Source: Limnoperna fortunei (taxonomy: Eukaryota; Mollusca; Bivalvia; Mytilida; Modiolidae). Taken from it: a stretch of DNA of 64,000 bases. Shown piece after piece: positions 35,590-47,619 of this stretch. The notes under the pieces are model-generated. The model ran no database searches. It was not told the DNA's origin and saw only the letters and a list, made by a program, of their open reading frames with translations. Position 1 is the first letter of the stretch. Every line of letters begins with the position of its first letter. The translations under genes were made by a program, and so were the position numbers. The stretch covers positions 10,977,547-11,041,546 of the forward strand of contig OX104116.1 in assembly GCA_944474755.1 (NCBI GenBank), given 5' to 3'.

Positions 35590-35885
35590 TATATGTACGG
35601 TACCTGTTTTTCATTGATCTTTTTGATAGGTCTACCAAACAATAAATAGACGTTAGGTAGTCAATTTTCATGGATAATCTTTCCGATACCTACTATTTAA
35701 TAAATAGAAGTAATACCTCTGCCATGCTATAGATGTACAGTAGGTAATTTGCATGGATAATCATCCTGCAATGCAATAAATAGATGTGCCGTAGCTTATT
35801 TTAAAGAATAGTCTTTAATGATACCTCCACCATGCAATAAATAGATGTTAGGTAGCTGACTTTCATGTATAATCGTTCTTATAGC
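35590..35885 (+). repeat. Degenerate minisatellite, unit about 65-70 nt
   Basis: Repeats of the phrase 'gatacct-ccatgcaataaatagatgttaggtagctgattttcatggataatctt', broken here into words, occur about four times. The counterpart at 60780-61720 has more copies. Confidence 0.7.
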
Positions 35886-35890
35886 CAGTA

Positions 35891-35915
35891 CCATTCATTC
35901 ATTCATTCATTCATT
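35891..35915 (+). repeat. (CATT)n microsatellite
   Basis: About six CATT units. Confidence 0.95.
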
Positions 35916-36750
35916 TCTTTATTTCCTCATATAGAGATTACAATGAAAGGATACAATTTAACATAACAGTACAATAAGTGATGAAAGGTTATATAGAAAA
36001 TTTAAATAAATAAACGGAGTGAAATATATACATGTATATCTATACATTAGAAAGTTATAATAAGATGTTTATCAATATTCATATTAAATAGGATGCGTAC
36101 TGGCTATGCATGGATAAACAAGATTAGAAACAGTTACCTTGTTTTCGTGAATCTTGTTTCCAGCACATTTATTACACAATAAACAGGTGTATGTTAGCTG
36201 ATTTTAGCGTTCTTCATTTTAATAATTCTATCATAAAACGAAAGGGATTTTTCAACTAACATAACTTCATAAAATATCGTATATAGTATATAAACATCTA
36301 ATATAATACCTATTAGATTATATGGTTTTACCTTATCATTAAAACAATATAAAGTTATTTCAATCTAATTAACATTACTAAGATATTTTTGAAAAGCAAG
36401 AAACATACACATTTCTTGCCATGCATTAAAGGGCCCAACGCAGACCATCAGTGGCAGATCCAAGGGCGGCCCCTTTCATCCACCCTTACGAAGCTGCATT
36501 GACTATAGGCCCATGTGTTTCAAAAATAATTGTCAACATTATGATCCCCTTATGAGATGAGCAGGTCTGTCTTGTAAGAAATCCTAAATCAGCCAACGAC
36601 AAAGACTTCCACATCCGTTGTATTTAAAACAGCAAAAACTAACATCTTATGTTTAATTTCGTGTATTATTATTAGTAGTAGTAATGTGGTGTCGAGATAT
36701 TTCAGTTGGTCTGATAAATTATTAAAATATTTTACAATCGACTTCAAACC

Positions 36751-36995
36751 CGAGATTGGTAGCCGAGTGTTTAAGGTAGTTTGGCATCTACTACTCATCA
36801 CATGCCTGTCAATGATGAATTTGCGGGTACGAGTCTCGTTGTGGGTAGAGTGTTCTCGACTCTAAATTTGACAAGGATTGCAATTTGTCCTAACGGAGGT
36901 GGGGGTTTTCATCGGGTACTAATGTTTTCTCCCCAATGAAACTTTACGCAACGATATAACTGAAAAATAGCTGCAGTGGTTTAAACAAACAAAAC
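36751..36995 (+). mobile_element. tRNA-derived SINE, plus orientation
   Basis: The head GGTAGCCGAGTGTTTAAGG (A-box region) and GCGGGTACGAGTCTCG (B-box region) are followed by the family body (GACTCTAAATTTGACAAGGA, GGGTTTTCATCGGGTACTAA) and an AAACAAACAAAA tail. A SINE sits at the matching position in the duplicate at 62361, so the insertion precedes that duplication. Confidence 0.8.
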
Positions 36996-37320
36996 AATTA
37001 CTAAAAAAGTTTCTAATATAAAAAGATTTTTATCATAATTAACAAAGAAAATATATGTGTAAATACTATTAAAGAATCTACGGATGAACAACATGACTGC
37101 AATATTCAAATAAATGATGTTATAATGATGTTATAATGTCAAATTGGATATAATATATTCTGATCCCACGTTTCGAAAAATGTCAATACAAATTTAATCT
37201 CCCCTCTTTATATATTCTAACAAAGAAAGTTTTGATTCCCACTCTAGTTTTCTAAAATTTAAAAAATTTTAATCTAGAAAGAGATGACAATTAAAATAAA
37301 ACAATAATTCTAAAAAGAAT

Positions 37321-38039
37321 CAACGAAAGAAAAACAATATTCCAACGCTTCAGACAATAAATTAAGCCAGTACACTCAAATTGTGGCGATACAAATAACT
37401 TGAGCGATGTATCGCTAAAACGGAAAGCTATTATTTGAAATAGCTGTATATTATTATTATGAAATCATTTGTTTTATAGAGAAATACATACAAGAAAATA
37501 TTGTAACAGTACCTTCTTTTTTCTCAGTAACAACAAATTAACTAACTTAGCAAGATGCACAGATTTGTCACCAACTCCTTATCTGAGCACAGCTCCATCA
37601 ATTTTCACTGATAAATCCATCGAACAATTGACAACTCTTGTTTTTCCTGTTCGAATAGATATGATGTCACATATGACGTTACATATAAACCGCGGGTACG
37701 ATGAGGAACATTTGTATACGGAATATTGTTTTCTGTTCAGTCTTCTTTTGTTTTTATTAATAATCTTCTCGGCAAATCGTAAAATGTATCTGTAAAAGCC
37801 AGTTATTCCCTTCAAACCGACCACGTCTTCGTCTTCACTTCGTTGTGTATATTCCTACGCGTCACACACTGATATTGAAATTTAATTTTGGGAAAAGAAT
37901 GTAAAAACAATTTTGAATTATAAGGATTAAACGCTTATTTTCGGTAATTCATCGATGTATGAACGAGGTCGACTCACTCACAAACTTATCATAAACGGCC
38001 TTCGGCTGTTTATTTGTTTGTGAGTAGACATTAAATAAA
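37321..38039. other. No assignable gene; short hairpin at 37970-38030
   Basis: Frames at 37469-37795 (+) and 37579-37824 (-) overlap each other and match nothing known. A foldback with arms ACTCACAAAC ... GTTTGTGAGT and tip GGCCTTCGGC lies at about 37970-38030. Confidence 0.45.
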
Positions 38040-38870
38040 TCAGACTGTTGAGTTGTAACAAATCTTGTTTACATAAATATGTTTACTTGTTGAGTTAATG
38101 AGCCATTGTGTAGACATAAAACAAGTCGGAAAGTTGAGTTGTAACAAATCTTGTATACATAAATTATGCTTACTTGTTGAGTTATTTTGTCATTATGTAG
38201 TCTCGAAACAATTCAGAGTGAAACATCATTATGTCAACATGAAACAAGTCAGAATAAAACAAGTAGTCGGAAAGTTGAGTTATAACTAATATTATTTACA
38301 TAAATATGTTTACTTGTTGAGTTATTTTGTCATTATTTAAACTCGAATCAAGTCAGACTGTTGAGTTGTAACAAATCTTGTATACATAAATATGTTTACT
38401 TGTTGAGTAATTTTGTCATTATGTCAACATGAAACAAGTCAGATTTAAACAAGTCGGAAAGTTGAGTTATAACTAAAATTATTTCCATAACATGCAGAGA
38501 TACATGTATGTCAAATCAAGTTAACATGTAAGAAGTATACCTGGTTATGTTTATTGGTACAAGACAAACTTACTTCTGGCAAGTAAGAAAGGTGAGAAAC
38601 ATATTCTCTAAATTATCTTGGAAAAAGTACAGAAAAAACAAGTGAACAAATGAACATAATCTTTTTGGTCACTTAGTGAACGCAAACTTATTCATTAAAC
38701 ATTTATGAAAACAGACAAGTTAACTTGTATAAAGTATGATTGTTGACAAAAGAACTCAACAAGTCAACAAATTAATGTTAACAAGATTTGTTATAACTTA
38801 ACATTTCGACTTGTTTCATGTCTACATAATGACAAACTAACTCAACAATTCGTGACTAATATACGCTTCC
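38040..38870. repeat. Tandem plus inverted repeat block (TTGAGTTGTAACAAATC family)
   Basis: About four degenerate direct repeats of some 100-110 nt, containing 'gttgagttgtaacaaatcttg' and 'atatgtttacttgttgagtta', fill 38040-38480. A reversed copy lies at about 38745-38850. There is no credible coding frame. Confidence 0.75.
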
Positions 38871-40431
38871 ATAGATATATGCCACCATAGTTTCTCTCTT
38901 AATTCAGAAGAAGAATAGAGTAATTTTGAATATGACCCCAGAACGTGCAAATGTTGAATATCCAAACTAAACAATTGGAATGTTTGGACCAACGACGAAT
39001 TGTAAACTGTCCACGATTATGAGAGAAAGCGTGCCTTGATTTAAAACCTGTAGAAAGATGATCAATTATATCAGCAAGAACATGCATGCCTTGTTTCTTT
39101 TTTTTTATTATCGGCGTGAGGACTGGAATCAATTTTTATTCTCGATAAACGTTATGTTGTACTTATGGCAGTGGCCATTACGGGGATTTCCCTTCTGGGA
39201 ACCCCAATAACGATTGGCATAAAACGGTTATATTCGTCATTGGGGGAGGGGGTATTTAAGGTTATATTTGTCATTGGGGGATGGGGGTATTTAAGCGTTT
39301 CACCAAAAGACGGCCACAGGGAGACTGCACTTGGATTTCAAGATTGCTACTTGATTATTTAGAAGTTTAGAGAAGATAGAGTTTACAATAATTAGAGAAT
39401 ATCGGATATGTATCAAACGTTAATTTGTCGCATTTCAATGTATTTTACACCCAGTATTTGTGTTTCTGCTGGTTTTGCTGGTGCTGGTTTTGAAGGTGGT
39501 CTTTTGTCGGTGTTGCACCGGTGTTTGTGTTTTATCAGTTAATGTTTTCAGAATTTTTTATTTATATACGATAATAATTATTTTAAGTATTCGCTTGAAA
39601 ATAAACTGTAGATAAACCTAAGTAGGATTTTTGCTAGGTCAATTAGAATCATAGATGTATGTGAAGTATGCTGATAACCGCTTTGTCTTTGAGGTAAAAA
39701 GTGGATTTGTATAAAATTTAGAATCTTTTGTCGAGCTAATCTGTTGAATTAGGACTGTTGGGACCATCAACGGAGTTGAGGTCCGGCACAAGGCAGTCTT
39801 TATTATTAAATCAATAAACCAAAATGTATTTCTAAAATATTGTATTACTATTCTTTATATACTACAACGGTTAACATTATGTATTCTGGTTTTCTGTGTC
39901 GTGCTAAAGCTGTGGCAAAAACTAGACGCCTGTCTACGTGGGACATAATCTTGAGTGTCAGACTCTAACGCCCAAGGGCCAGCGTTACAATATATACAAT
40001 ATTTTTAAATATTTTAATTTAATTCCATAATAGAGTGAATTAAATAAACATGATTCTGATCACAGTTGTGAGAAATTGCTTACCTCAACATTGAAGCTGT
40101 AGAAAACGACCATGACTACTCAAATGAAAATATCCTTAATTTATGTGCTTCATCAATAAATATTTTGACGATAGCGTTAAAAAGTTCAATTCACTTATTA
40201 ACAGGAAAGTGATGGTACACATTTATCCGCAATTAAGAACATATAAATCTATAAATATACTAGTACAGCCGTATTATATAAACAATATTTTTTTACACTA
40301 ATCTATAAAACACTACTGAAACAAAACCATCCGTAATATGTGTATTTCATAAATGTTACAAATATAAATTTTAGACGAAATAACAACACACCAAAAAAAT
40401 GTAAAATAATTATATATATTTATTATTTATT
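38871..40431. other. No assignable gene
   Basis: AT-rich with a few short G-rich tracts (for example around 39240 and 39280, GGGGGAGGGGG). A (GCTGGTTTT) repetition occurs at about 39466-39492. Nothing recognisable on either strand. Confidence 0.45.
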
Positions 40432-40912
40432 TTAACAATCCTGTGTTGCACAGTATGCAGCATATCCAACTCCTCCAGCAATGGCTTTACCGGCCACGCG
40501 TATACGCCATGGCGCTGGCTGCAACGGATCCTGCAGCGATTCCTCCTGCAGTAAAACCAGCAGCTCCAAGTGCGGCTGGAATAGCAAATGGAGCCACCAC
40601 AGCACAGGCCACCCCGGCTATAACTCCACCCCAGGACCAGCCTAAAACATCAGTAATTTTTTTACCAAAAAGTCAGCAAATGCCAAATATTTATGATCGA
40701 CTGTTTGGTTTTCTACACCAACAGTTCATGGTTAACGACGAATAAAACTGTTTTACTAGTTCAAACTTGTGTTTAGAACGTATTGGCAGAACAATAGTGG
40801 TTAATTTCTTTTCAAGTGGATATTAAAGGATAACATACATGAATGAATACTCACCCTGACAAACTGTAGTTGAAATAAGCAGCAAATAAACTACGTAGAC
40901 TTTGTATGACAT
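40432..40912 (-). pseudogene. ISG12-like gene, type B copy 4, truncated by an internal deletion
   Basis: Splicing signals are intact. Exon 1 is 40855-40912 (MSYKVYVVYLLLISTTVCQ, donor gtgagt) and the exon 2 acceptor is at 40642-40643. Exon 2 reads GWSWGGVIAGVACAVVAPFA, then IPAALGAAGFTAGGI and AAGSVAASAMA. A deletion of about 59 nt then removes the middle of the domain and shifts frame. The predicted product is a 70-residue peptide ending AYTRGR at a TAA (40487-40489). The rest of the domain (GKAIAGGVGYAAYCATQDC) survives out of frame to a TAA at 40432. It could make a short secreted peptide, but loss of half the domain and a decayed TATA box argue for a pseudogene. Confidence 0.85.
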
Positions 40913-40974
40913 TCTGAAAAAGTACACAGAATTAGTGAAATTGACTGCATAATTATAATCTTTTATTATTATAC

Positions 40975-41437
40975 CTTACTGAATTAGTAATTGATTTAAT
41001 TGGATGAAATAAGGTCACGTGACGTGAAATAATCTGGGTATTTTTCTTAAAATTCGTACAAAAGTTGAATAACCTTTTCAAAAACCCATGTCCATTGAAT
41101 AACCCTATTATTCACCGGTGAATAACCCTTGAAATTTCAAAAACCCATGTCCATTGAATAACCCTATTATTCACCGGTGAATAACCCTTGAAATACAATG
41201 TACATAACAAGTTTCAACATAAACATGATAAAAACACAAATACACAGCATATGATATTCCAGTCCACTGTTTGTTCGGTATAATAAAACAGTTACGGCCC
41301 TTTAAATCAGTGAATATCAAAATTGTCAACCTCGCTGGGGTTATTTCCCTTGGGCTAAAGCCCTCAGGGAAATAACCCCACCTCTGGTTGACAATTTTAG
41401 ATATTCACCTCTTCCAAGGGCCGTAATTGTATATTGT
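40975..41437. repeat. Insert upstream of type B copy 4 with a 59-nt tandem duplication and a foldback
   Basis: Compared with the type B flanks at 20.55 and 33.35 kb, about 460 nt of extra sequence separates the gene from its old promoter region. It holds two copies of a 59-nt unit (41077-41194, containing ATTATTCACCGGTGAATAA). A near-perfect foldback at 41288-41430 has arms ACAGTTACGGCCC / GGGCCGTAATTGT, an inner pair GGGGTTATTTCCCT / AGGGAAATAACCCC, and the tip GGGCTAAAGCCC. No coding region. Confidence 0.7.
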
Positions 41438-42269
41438 TAACTCCGCACTACATACTATGTGTCTTTATTAAGGGTTTTGGCTGCTTACCGATACATCTAC
41501 CGAGGTTTATTTAGAGTGTTTCTAATCTAATCTTCCGGCTTCATATGCAAATTACAGTTCTCACTATACTTTGAAACATGTTTTCACCGAGCTAAACTCA
41601 AATTCCCCGTGCGTCCTAACTTAAGTTATTTTACGTTTGTAGAGGAACGTATTTCAACAATTGTACAAATACAGAATGTTCTTGCTACCAAACTCAAATT
41701 TCACTAACACCGGTATTGGGGATTTCATCTGGCAAATTGTCATTTAAATTTTAGTTAGCAGCGTCCCCACCCTAACCACATTTTAGTCCTGGAAAAAAAG
41801 TTATGGAGCTAAAAGAATTGCCTTTTAATATGTTTTCTGTTTATTGTATCTTTTTATTATGCCTTAAAGCTTAGGTTTTCTGGCATATGATTTTTTTATG
41901 TAATATCTTTAAAAAAATTGGAAGATGTGGAGCTAATGTATTAACTTTTGTCATATGTTATGTTGAAATGTTTGCAAATATGTTTCTTATCCCTTCCCTT
42001 TTTAGCTTCAATCGAAATTCCTTTGAGTGTAAAAACGCTGGAAGAAAACAAATAATTAAATCTGTTTTGGGTAAAACCAAAGTTATACGAAAGTAATCAA
42101 ATCTTTCCTTAAATTTAGAGATGCGGAAATTGTTCTAATACAGAAAATTGTACTTTGTTACTAAATGTAATTTGCAATAAAAATATACATTATATTCAAC
42201 GGCTAGTTTATTAGTAGAGACTAGACATGAAACACTGTATACAAGAAAAATATCGAAGCTACCGAGGAG
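41438..42269. other. Residual type B flank and unassigned AT-rich DNA
   Basis: 41440-41760 matches the type B upstream flank ('ttaactccgcac', 'aaatttcactaacac'). The rest shows nothing. A 69-codon plus-strand frame at 41887-42096 has no recognisable domain. Confidence 0.45.
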
Positions 42270-42840
42270 TATTCAAAAGACAATAAGTCGGTGACAGACG
42301 AAACCATGGTTACACAAAAGAGAGGACAACAACAAAACAAAGAGGCACACAACACAAAACAAAAAAACTGAGTGACAAGAAGTCCCACTAAAAACGGGTG
42401 GTTAGTTTAAGTGTTCAGAAGGGTAAACAACTCCTGCTCTACGTGTGGCACCCACCGTATAGTCAGGTTAAAATGCGGTAATTCGGTAATTAGTCATATT
42501 CGGGTTATCATAACACAGTTAGAAGGGAAAAGGCTATGACTAATGGAACGAATCAGAGGTCATTTGTAACACGAATATTCCGTAACGATCAGTAAAGTCA
42601 TGATGGCGACCGTAAAATTTTCAAAGTGATGACTTCAATCTGCCACCGTGATCCCCTAATTAAGCAGCTTTTCTGTCAGCAGACAACCTCTGTCATGGAA
42701 ATCATGATAGGAAATATCGGCCTTTTGAGTGCCTGATTTATTGGGAAAGGTATACACATATGCTGGAATGCTGCCAAACAAAAAATGAAAAATTCACTAT
42801 AGAAAAATTAAAATCATAATGTAAAGTTTCCAGTCAGGCT
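42270..42840. repeat. Probable dispersed repeat of higher complexity
   Basis: A stretch of higher GC than its surroundings runs from 'gtcggtgacagacgaaacc' through 'tattccgtaacgatcagtaa' and 'gtgatgacttcaatctg'. I recall this kind of sequence as repetitive in mussel DNA, but nothing within the window proves it. No coding frame. Confidence 0.35.
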
Positions 42841-42990
42841 TTTTCCTATAGGTTGACGAAAATTGTAGTGCTAGATATGACAACCCAAAATATTAGATGA
42901 ATTTGAAGGGTGCAATCGTTTAGGCAAAACACAAAAAAATTTGCATGATGTGTAACATCTAATGTCAATGGTTTGCGCAATCTAATGTAA

Positions 42991-43307
42991 AAATCAGAAA
43001 GGTATAATTTTTTTCTTAACAAATTGTGTAGCTGAAGTACTTTTAAGCAAATCGAGTCAATCGGTCTATTATATTGAAAAGCCTGAACAACAGACGTTTA
43101 GAACTGCAATAATTCACACCTATTTTTGCGCGCAGTTGCTTTACTAATATATAAACCGTCGCTTTTGAATTTCTTTAAGGATAATTGCTCGCTAGGAGAT
43201 CTTATATCTGCTTGTAACAGATGCTACTTGAAATATAATAGATAGAATGTTTGACTACAGAATTTTTTAACATAAAATCTATGCCTATTTGATTTTTACG
43301 TAATTAG
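42991..43307 (+). repeat. 317-nt direct repeat, left copy
   Basis: Nearly identical to 43399-43713 (offset about 407), from AAAATCAGAAAGGTATAATT to TTTTTACGTAATTAGA. Small indels distinguish the copies (GC in TTTTGCGCGC, ATT after TTTCTTT). The 93-codon frame at 43371-43652 starts in the spacer and has no conserved partner in this copy. Confidence 0.9.
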
Positions 43308-43327
43308 ATTGCGCAAAACAGTCAGCT

Positions 43328-43397
43328 GTCATATTCATTTTCCTCGAAATAAACTGAATATGAAATTCGATTGATTCTTGTACGACACATTCTTGAA
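43328..43397 (+). repeat. 67-nt patch duplicated at 44606-44673
   Basis: ATATTCATTTTCCTCGAAAT through GACACATTCTTGA is repeated exactly 1.28 kb downstream. It forms the spacer between the two 317-nt repeats, which suggests it was copied there during the same rearrangement. Confidence 0.85.
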
Positions 43398-43398
43398 A

Positions 43399-43713
43399 AT
43401 CAGAAAGGTATAATTTTTTTCTTAACAAATTGTGTAGCTGAAGTACTTTTAAGCAAATCGAGTCAATCGGTCTATTATATTGAAAAGCCTGAACAACAGA
43501 CGTTTAGAACTGCAATAATTCACACCTATTTTTGCGCAGTTGCTTTACTAATAAATAAACCGTCGCTTTTGAATTTCTTTATTAAGGATAATTGCTCGCT
43601 AGGAGATCTTAAATCTGCTTGTAACAGATGCTACTTGAAATATAATAGATAGAATGTTTGACTACAGAATTTTTAACATAAAATCTATGCCTATTTGATT
43701 TTTACGTAATTAG
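43399..43713 (+). repeat. 317-nt direct repeat, right copy
   Basis: Partner of 42991-43307. Confidence 0.9.
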
Positions 43714-46388
43714 AAAACAATCAGCTGTTACAAATCATGCCGATATTTTCATTGAATTTTATTTTTTTTTAATTAAAAATCTAGACAATATTATTGCGTT
43801 CATTTGTTTATATAGATTTGAACCGATTATGACGTTTGCGCCATAGATTTTAGTACCTACAAAATCGACCGTGTATGTTTCAGTTGTATGATGTCGTCCG
43901 TCATAGATTTAAGAAAACCCCTTCGATTTGAGGACGTACTTCGATATGCGTCTTACAAATATACACATAATTACATCCTCCAAAGTCAGGGGTTCTGCGT
44001 TCGCTCCAAAATGCTGAGTCCGCGTTCGCTCTACTATTCAGGAGTTCTAAGAACGCGTTCTGACTTGGGATGATGACATAATTATTAATGGTGCGTTTTG
44101 CACCTATATCACCTAATTTGAAAATTTGGAACGACAAAATTATTTACTTCAAGTACAACTAATTAAGTAACCCATTGAAACTAAATTTTTATTATTAGGA
44201 AAAGGAGTATCAGGTCCATATCAGATGCTATGAGGGGACCTTGGCAAATAGGAGGTTGATAGTAGTATTCATTAAGCTTGTCGTTGACTTTAACATGTTT
44301 TTTTCGTGAGTATATTCCAAGAAGGTCTAAGTAAGAAGCCGCGTTATTTTTATCTTGGCATCAAGATTTGTTAATAGCGGTCGTTGAAAATTTCAGCGTT
44401 TGTTGCGACATTTTCAAAATTACAGCCGATATATTTTTAAAAAGTTCTATATGTGCTAACATTTATTTTAAAAGCATGCGACATCGCATTTATGTTATTG
44501 TACACACAATTTGCGAATGACTGTAATAAGGAGTTAACGGCATCAACCAAGGTTTGTCAAGATTGTTCTGATTTAGTCTTCCAAATCTGCAATCAATAAA
44601 TTCTTCATATTCATTTTCCTCGAAATAAACTGAATATGAAATTCGATTGATTCTTGTACGACACATTCTTGAATTAATTTTACTTGGAGACAATACAAAT
44701 AGCCATACAACTAATCATCAATTTCATGAACACAGAAAGATAAAATTGTCTTGACTTTTAATAACTATTTCAACAGAAAAAACTATTTAATATTATTCTA
44801 AAATCAGAGTGCTTTTTCTGATGTGGAGAAATTACATATACAAGAGTATTAACCAAGAGGTCATTTAACAATTCCTTCACCTAAAACAATAATATTTTGC
44901 CGAGTGGTCTACAACCCCCCCTTCCCCTCCCCCCGAAATCGGTGCGAGTACGATTAAAAACTTCCGAAACGTTTAACAAGTTGTTAATTTGAATATGATA
45001 CAGTAATGAGTAAACGGCAACAAGGGTTAGCTTCATACAAAACTCCTCATAGCAAATAAATGTTTGATGCATCAATTCTGTTAACAATTTTTACTAAAAG
45101 AATCACATCTGGCCCTTAAATTTATAGATACGGAATTATGTAATGCTGCTTTTGTGCTTTTCATACTCTTTGGTATTTTAAATATTATACGTTTGAATTG
45201 TTTATAAATGCCAAAATGTTTTACAATAATTGTTTACAAGATGAAATGTGACATTTAAGTGTTACAGATAAGTTTAAAATCTTGTAGATGATGTTGCTTA
45301 TATTGCATTAATTGTTATTTGATCTGATGCCTCGTTGCTTAATTAAGTGAAATAAAGACAAATTGTTAATTTTGTACTTAATGCAATTTATTTATTATTG
45401 ATTGTTTTCAACAGCTTTATTATGAACAACGATACGACTTCAAAAACTGTTTACAAATTACATACCTTAAAGAACTGGTATACACAATTGTCCAATTAAA
45501 AACTAAGACGTCTGTGGATGCAACAACAATAAGAAAAAAAACTCTGAAATATTATGATACGCGCATGTGCAGTTCAACAAGAATATGTACAGTTTAATTT
45601 TTACTTATTATTTTCGAGTTATGTCTTATGAAGAGTTATTTTATAGGTTTAAGATATACTATGAAATAGGTCTTTTTTCTCTGTTTTTCAAATTTACATT
45701 CCAAACAATAACAGTGTTGTTCATTACACAAAAACAATAAGTTTAACTAATTCTTGCACGCAATTTTTGTACAATTTTTGTGTTTTTAATTTACTTAAAA
45801 TTATGTGACAAAATACATTTTTATCATTTTCGACGGTTTATTAGCAAAGTCAAAATTTTAAACTAAAAATGAAAAGTTAGAAATACATACCTCTAATTCA
45901 GACAGTGATCCGAAAGATGAATATAATCCTACTTCATGTATGAACAACTATCCAATGGCTTCGATTTGTCCGTTAAAGTGGGCGTTGTCATGACCGTAAA
46001 ATTAGGGGAAATAACCATATTTTATAGGTTGCGCGATGATCGCATATTTTCGTCTTGATGTGAACAAGTCACGTATGTCATTAATTAAAAAATCTTATAA
46101 ATTATTAATACAAAATAAACAATATTAAAGGTAAATAATTGTACAATGATTTAAAATATAGACTGATCAGTTCATCTGACACTTGTTTGTAATTTCCATT
46201 TTTATAGCAACACAAAATGACTATTTATCGTTAGTGGATAAACACCATATCTGTGGATTGTCCAAACATGCCTCGAAACAGACTAGAAATACTCAGAACA
46301 GACTCGCATCTCTATCTATTTCTAAGGCATGTACAAATGAACTTTATATTTTCGGACAATGTACTGTTATCAATACTACTATGAGGGG
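43714..46388. other. No assignable gene
   Basis: Apart from the 67-nt patch at 44606-44673, nothing recognisable. A C-rich tract lies at 44917-44934. Short frames (43888-44137, 44490-44693) overlap on opposite strands and match no family. Confidence 0.45.
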
Positions 46389-46515
46389 TGGACAGGGGGT
46401 ACCTTTCTCCACCCCCTCAACTCCTTTCTCCCTCCTCTCTGCTCCTTTCTCCCTCCCGCCTGCTCCTTTCTCCCTCCCCTCTGCTTCTTTATCCCTCCCC
46501 TCTACACTTTTCCCT
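46389..46515 (+). repeat. Pyrimidine-rich minisatellite (CTCCTTTCTCCCTCC)n
   Basis: About six imperfect copies of a roughly 20-nt C/T-only unit. All frames through it, including the Lys/Glu/Gly-rich one on the minus strand, are low-complexity artefacts. Strand-asymmetric pyrimidine tracts of this kind can form triplex (H-DNA). Confidence 0.85.
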
Positions 46516-46739
46516 CTTTGAAACCCTATAGCAATAGAAATGATCATTAAATTTTGAATCAAAACTGATATAAATTTGAAACATAAAGCATATAAACTGC
46601 TTTTACAAACAAAGGGTATTTGGTGACACATTATTAACTGAATTTATTTGGTGTAGGGTGCCCCTTTGTAAAAAATATGAGGATCATAAACTGTGACCGA
46701 TAGATTTCTAAAATCAAGACACTGAAACCTATTGGCAAT

Positions 46740-46915
46740 CATACAGCCAGATCTTTTGTCCCCATAGACCCATAGTCCACTCAGACTGTAGTCCACACAG
46801 ATCTCTAGTCCATACAAACGTATAGTCCACACAGACCTATGGTCCATACAGACTTATTTTCCACATGTATATAGATCCACTTACACTTCTAGTACACCAA
46901 CACCCGTAGTCCCCA
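46740..46915 (+). repeat. Imperfect minisatellite (ATAGTCCACACAGACCT)n
   Basis: Six to eight degenerate copies of a unit of about 20 nt containing AGTCCA-ACAGACC. Non-coding. Confidence 0.75.
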
Positions 46916-47619
46916 CAGACCTAAATGTACAGAATATAAAATTGTGTATTCTGAACTACAATCGATGTTTTTATGGTCTCTTGTTAACTGTCTCGGTGTA
47001 GTTTGAATAAGCAAGCACGTTGGAAATTCAACAATGAGACAACCTTGTATTTTTAAACTTTTAGAAAACTGTTTTCATTAGTAGAATTTAAAGTCATGAG
47101 ATTTAAATTCTTTTATCATTAAGCAAATACATGTATGTAATTAATCTTGTTTTGTTCCCTGCATTTCCTTTGAGATAGCCTTGATAACTATTGGATGAAA
47201 GTTTCTCATTTATTAATTCTGTGTACGTTTCAAATAATCTTTCCTTTAACAAAGCACTTGGTCTTGCCCCTATTCGTCACATGACCTCTACTTCCTTTCC
47301 AAATTGTGCTCGAAAACTGGTAGGCGACACGAAGTCTTATCCAAGTAAGTTTCCTCTCCCTCCCACCCTTATTGGTCACCATTTATATGCAGGTACAAGT
47401 ATAATACCCTCCCCATACAGTTTATACAAATATATCATGTATTATTCATGTAATTAGGGTTCTAGGTATATATTACATGTATTATTGCTTTGTGTTGAAT
47501 GTATTCTGCCTGGTTTTAATATATATTTTCAGGTACCTGTTTTTGTTTGAACTTTGAAGTTTTTGCTGCTATAGTTTTTTAGTTTAAGAAGGAGAAATCT
47601 ATTATTTCATAAATTGTCA
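46916..47619. other. No assignable gene
   Basis: An 88-codon frame at 47191-47457 contains a good donor-like CCAAGTAAGT at 47341 but has no recognisable domain, and no partner exon was found. Confidence 0.4.

Larger units (their letters stand above)
34310..37320 (+). repeat. Diverged 3-kb duplicated segment, copy 1
   Basis: Collinear with 60535-63000. Shared landmarks include 'agtagttgttaaaaatat', 'tataaagaacac', the AATAAATAGATGT minisatellite, 'cgcagaccatc-gtggcagat', a SINE at the same place, and 'aacaacatgactgcaata'. It is too diverged to be recent. No host gene was recognised inside. Short frames such as 35138-35320 are not conserved in the other copy. Confidence 0.75.

Noticed and set aside
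46344..46631. Glu/Lys/Gly-rich minus-strand protein
   Set aside because: Low-complexity translation of the CT-rich minisatellite.
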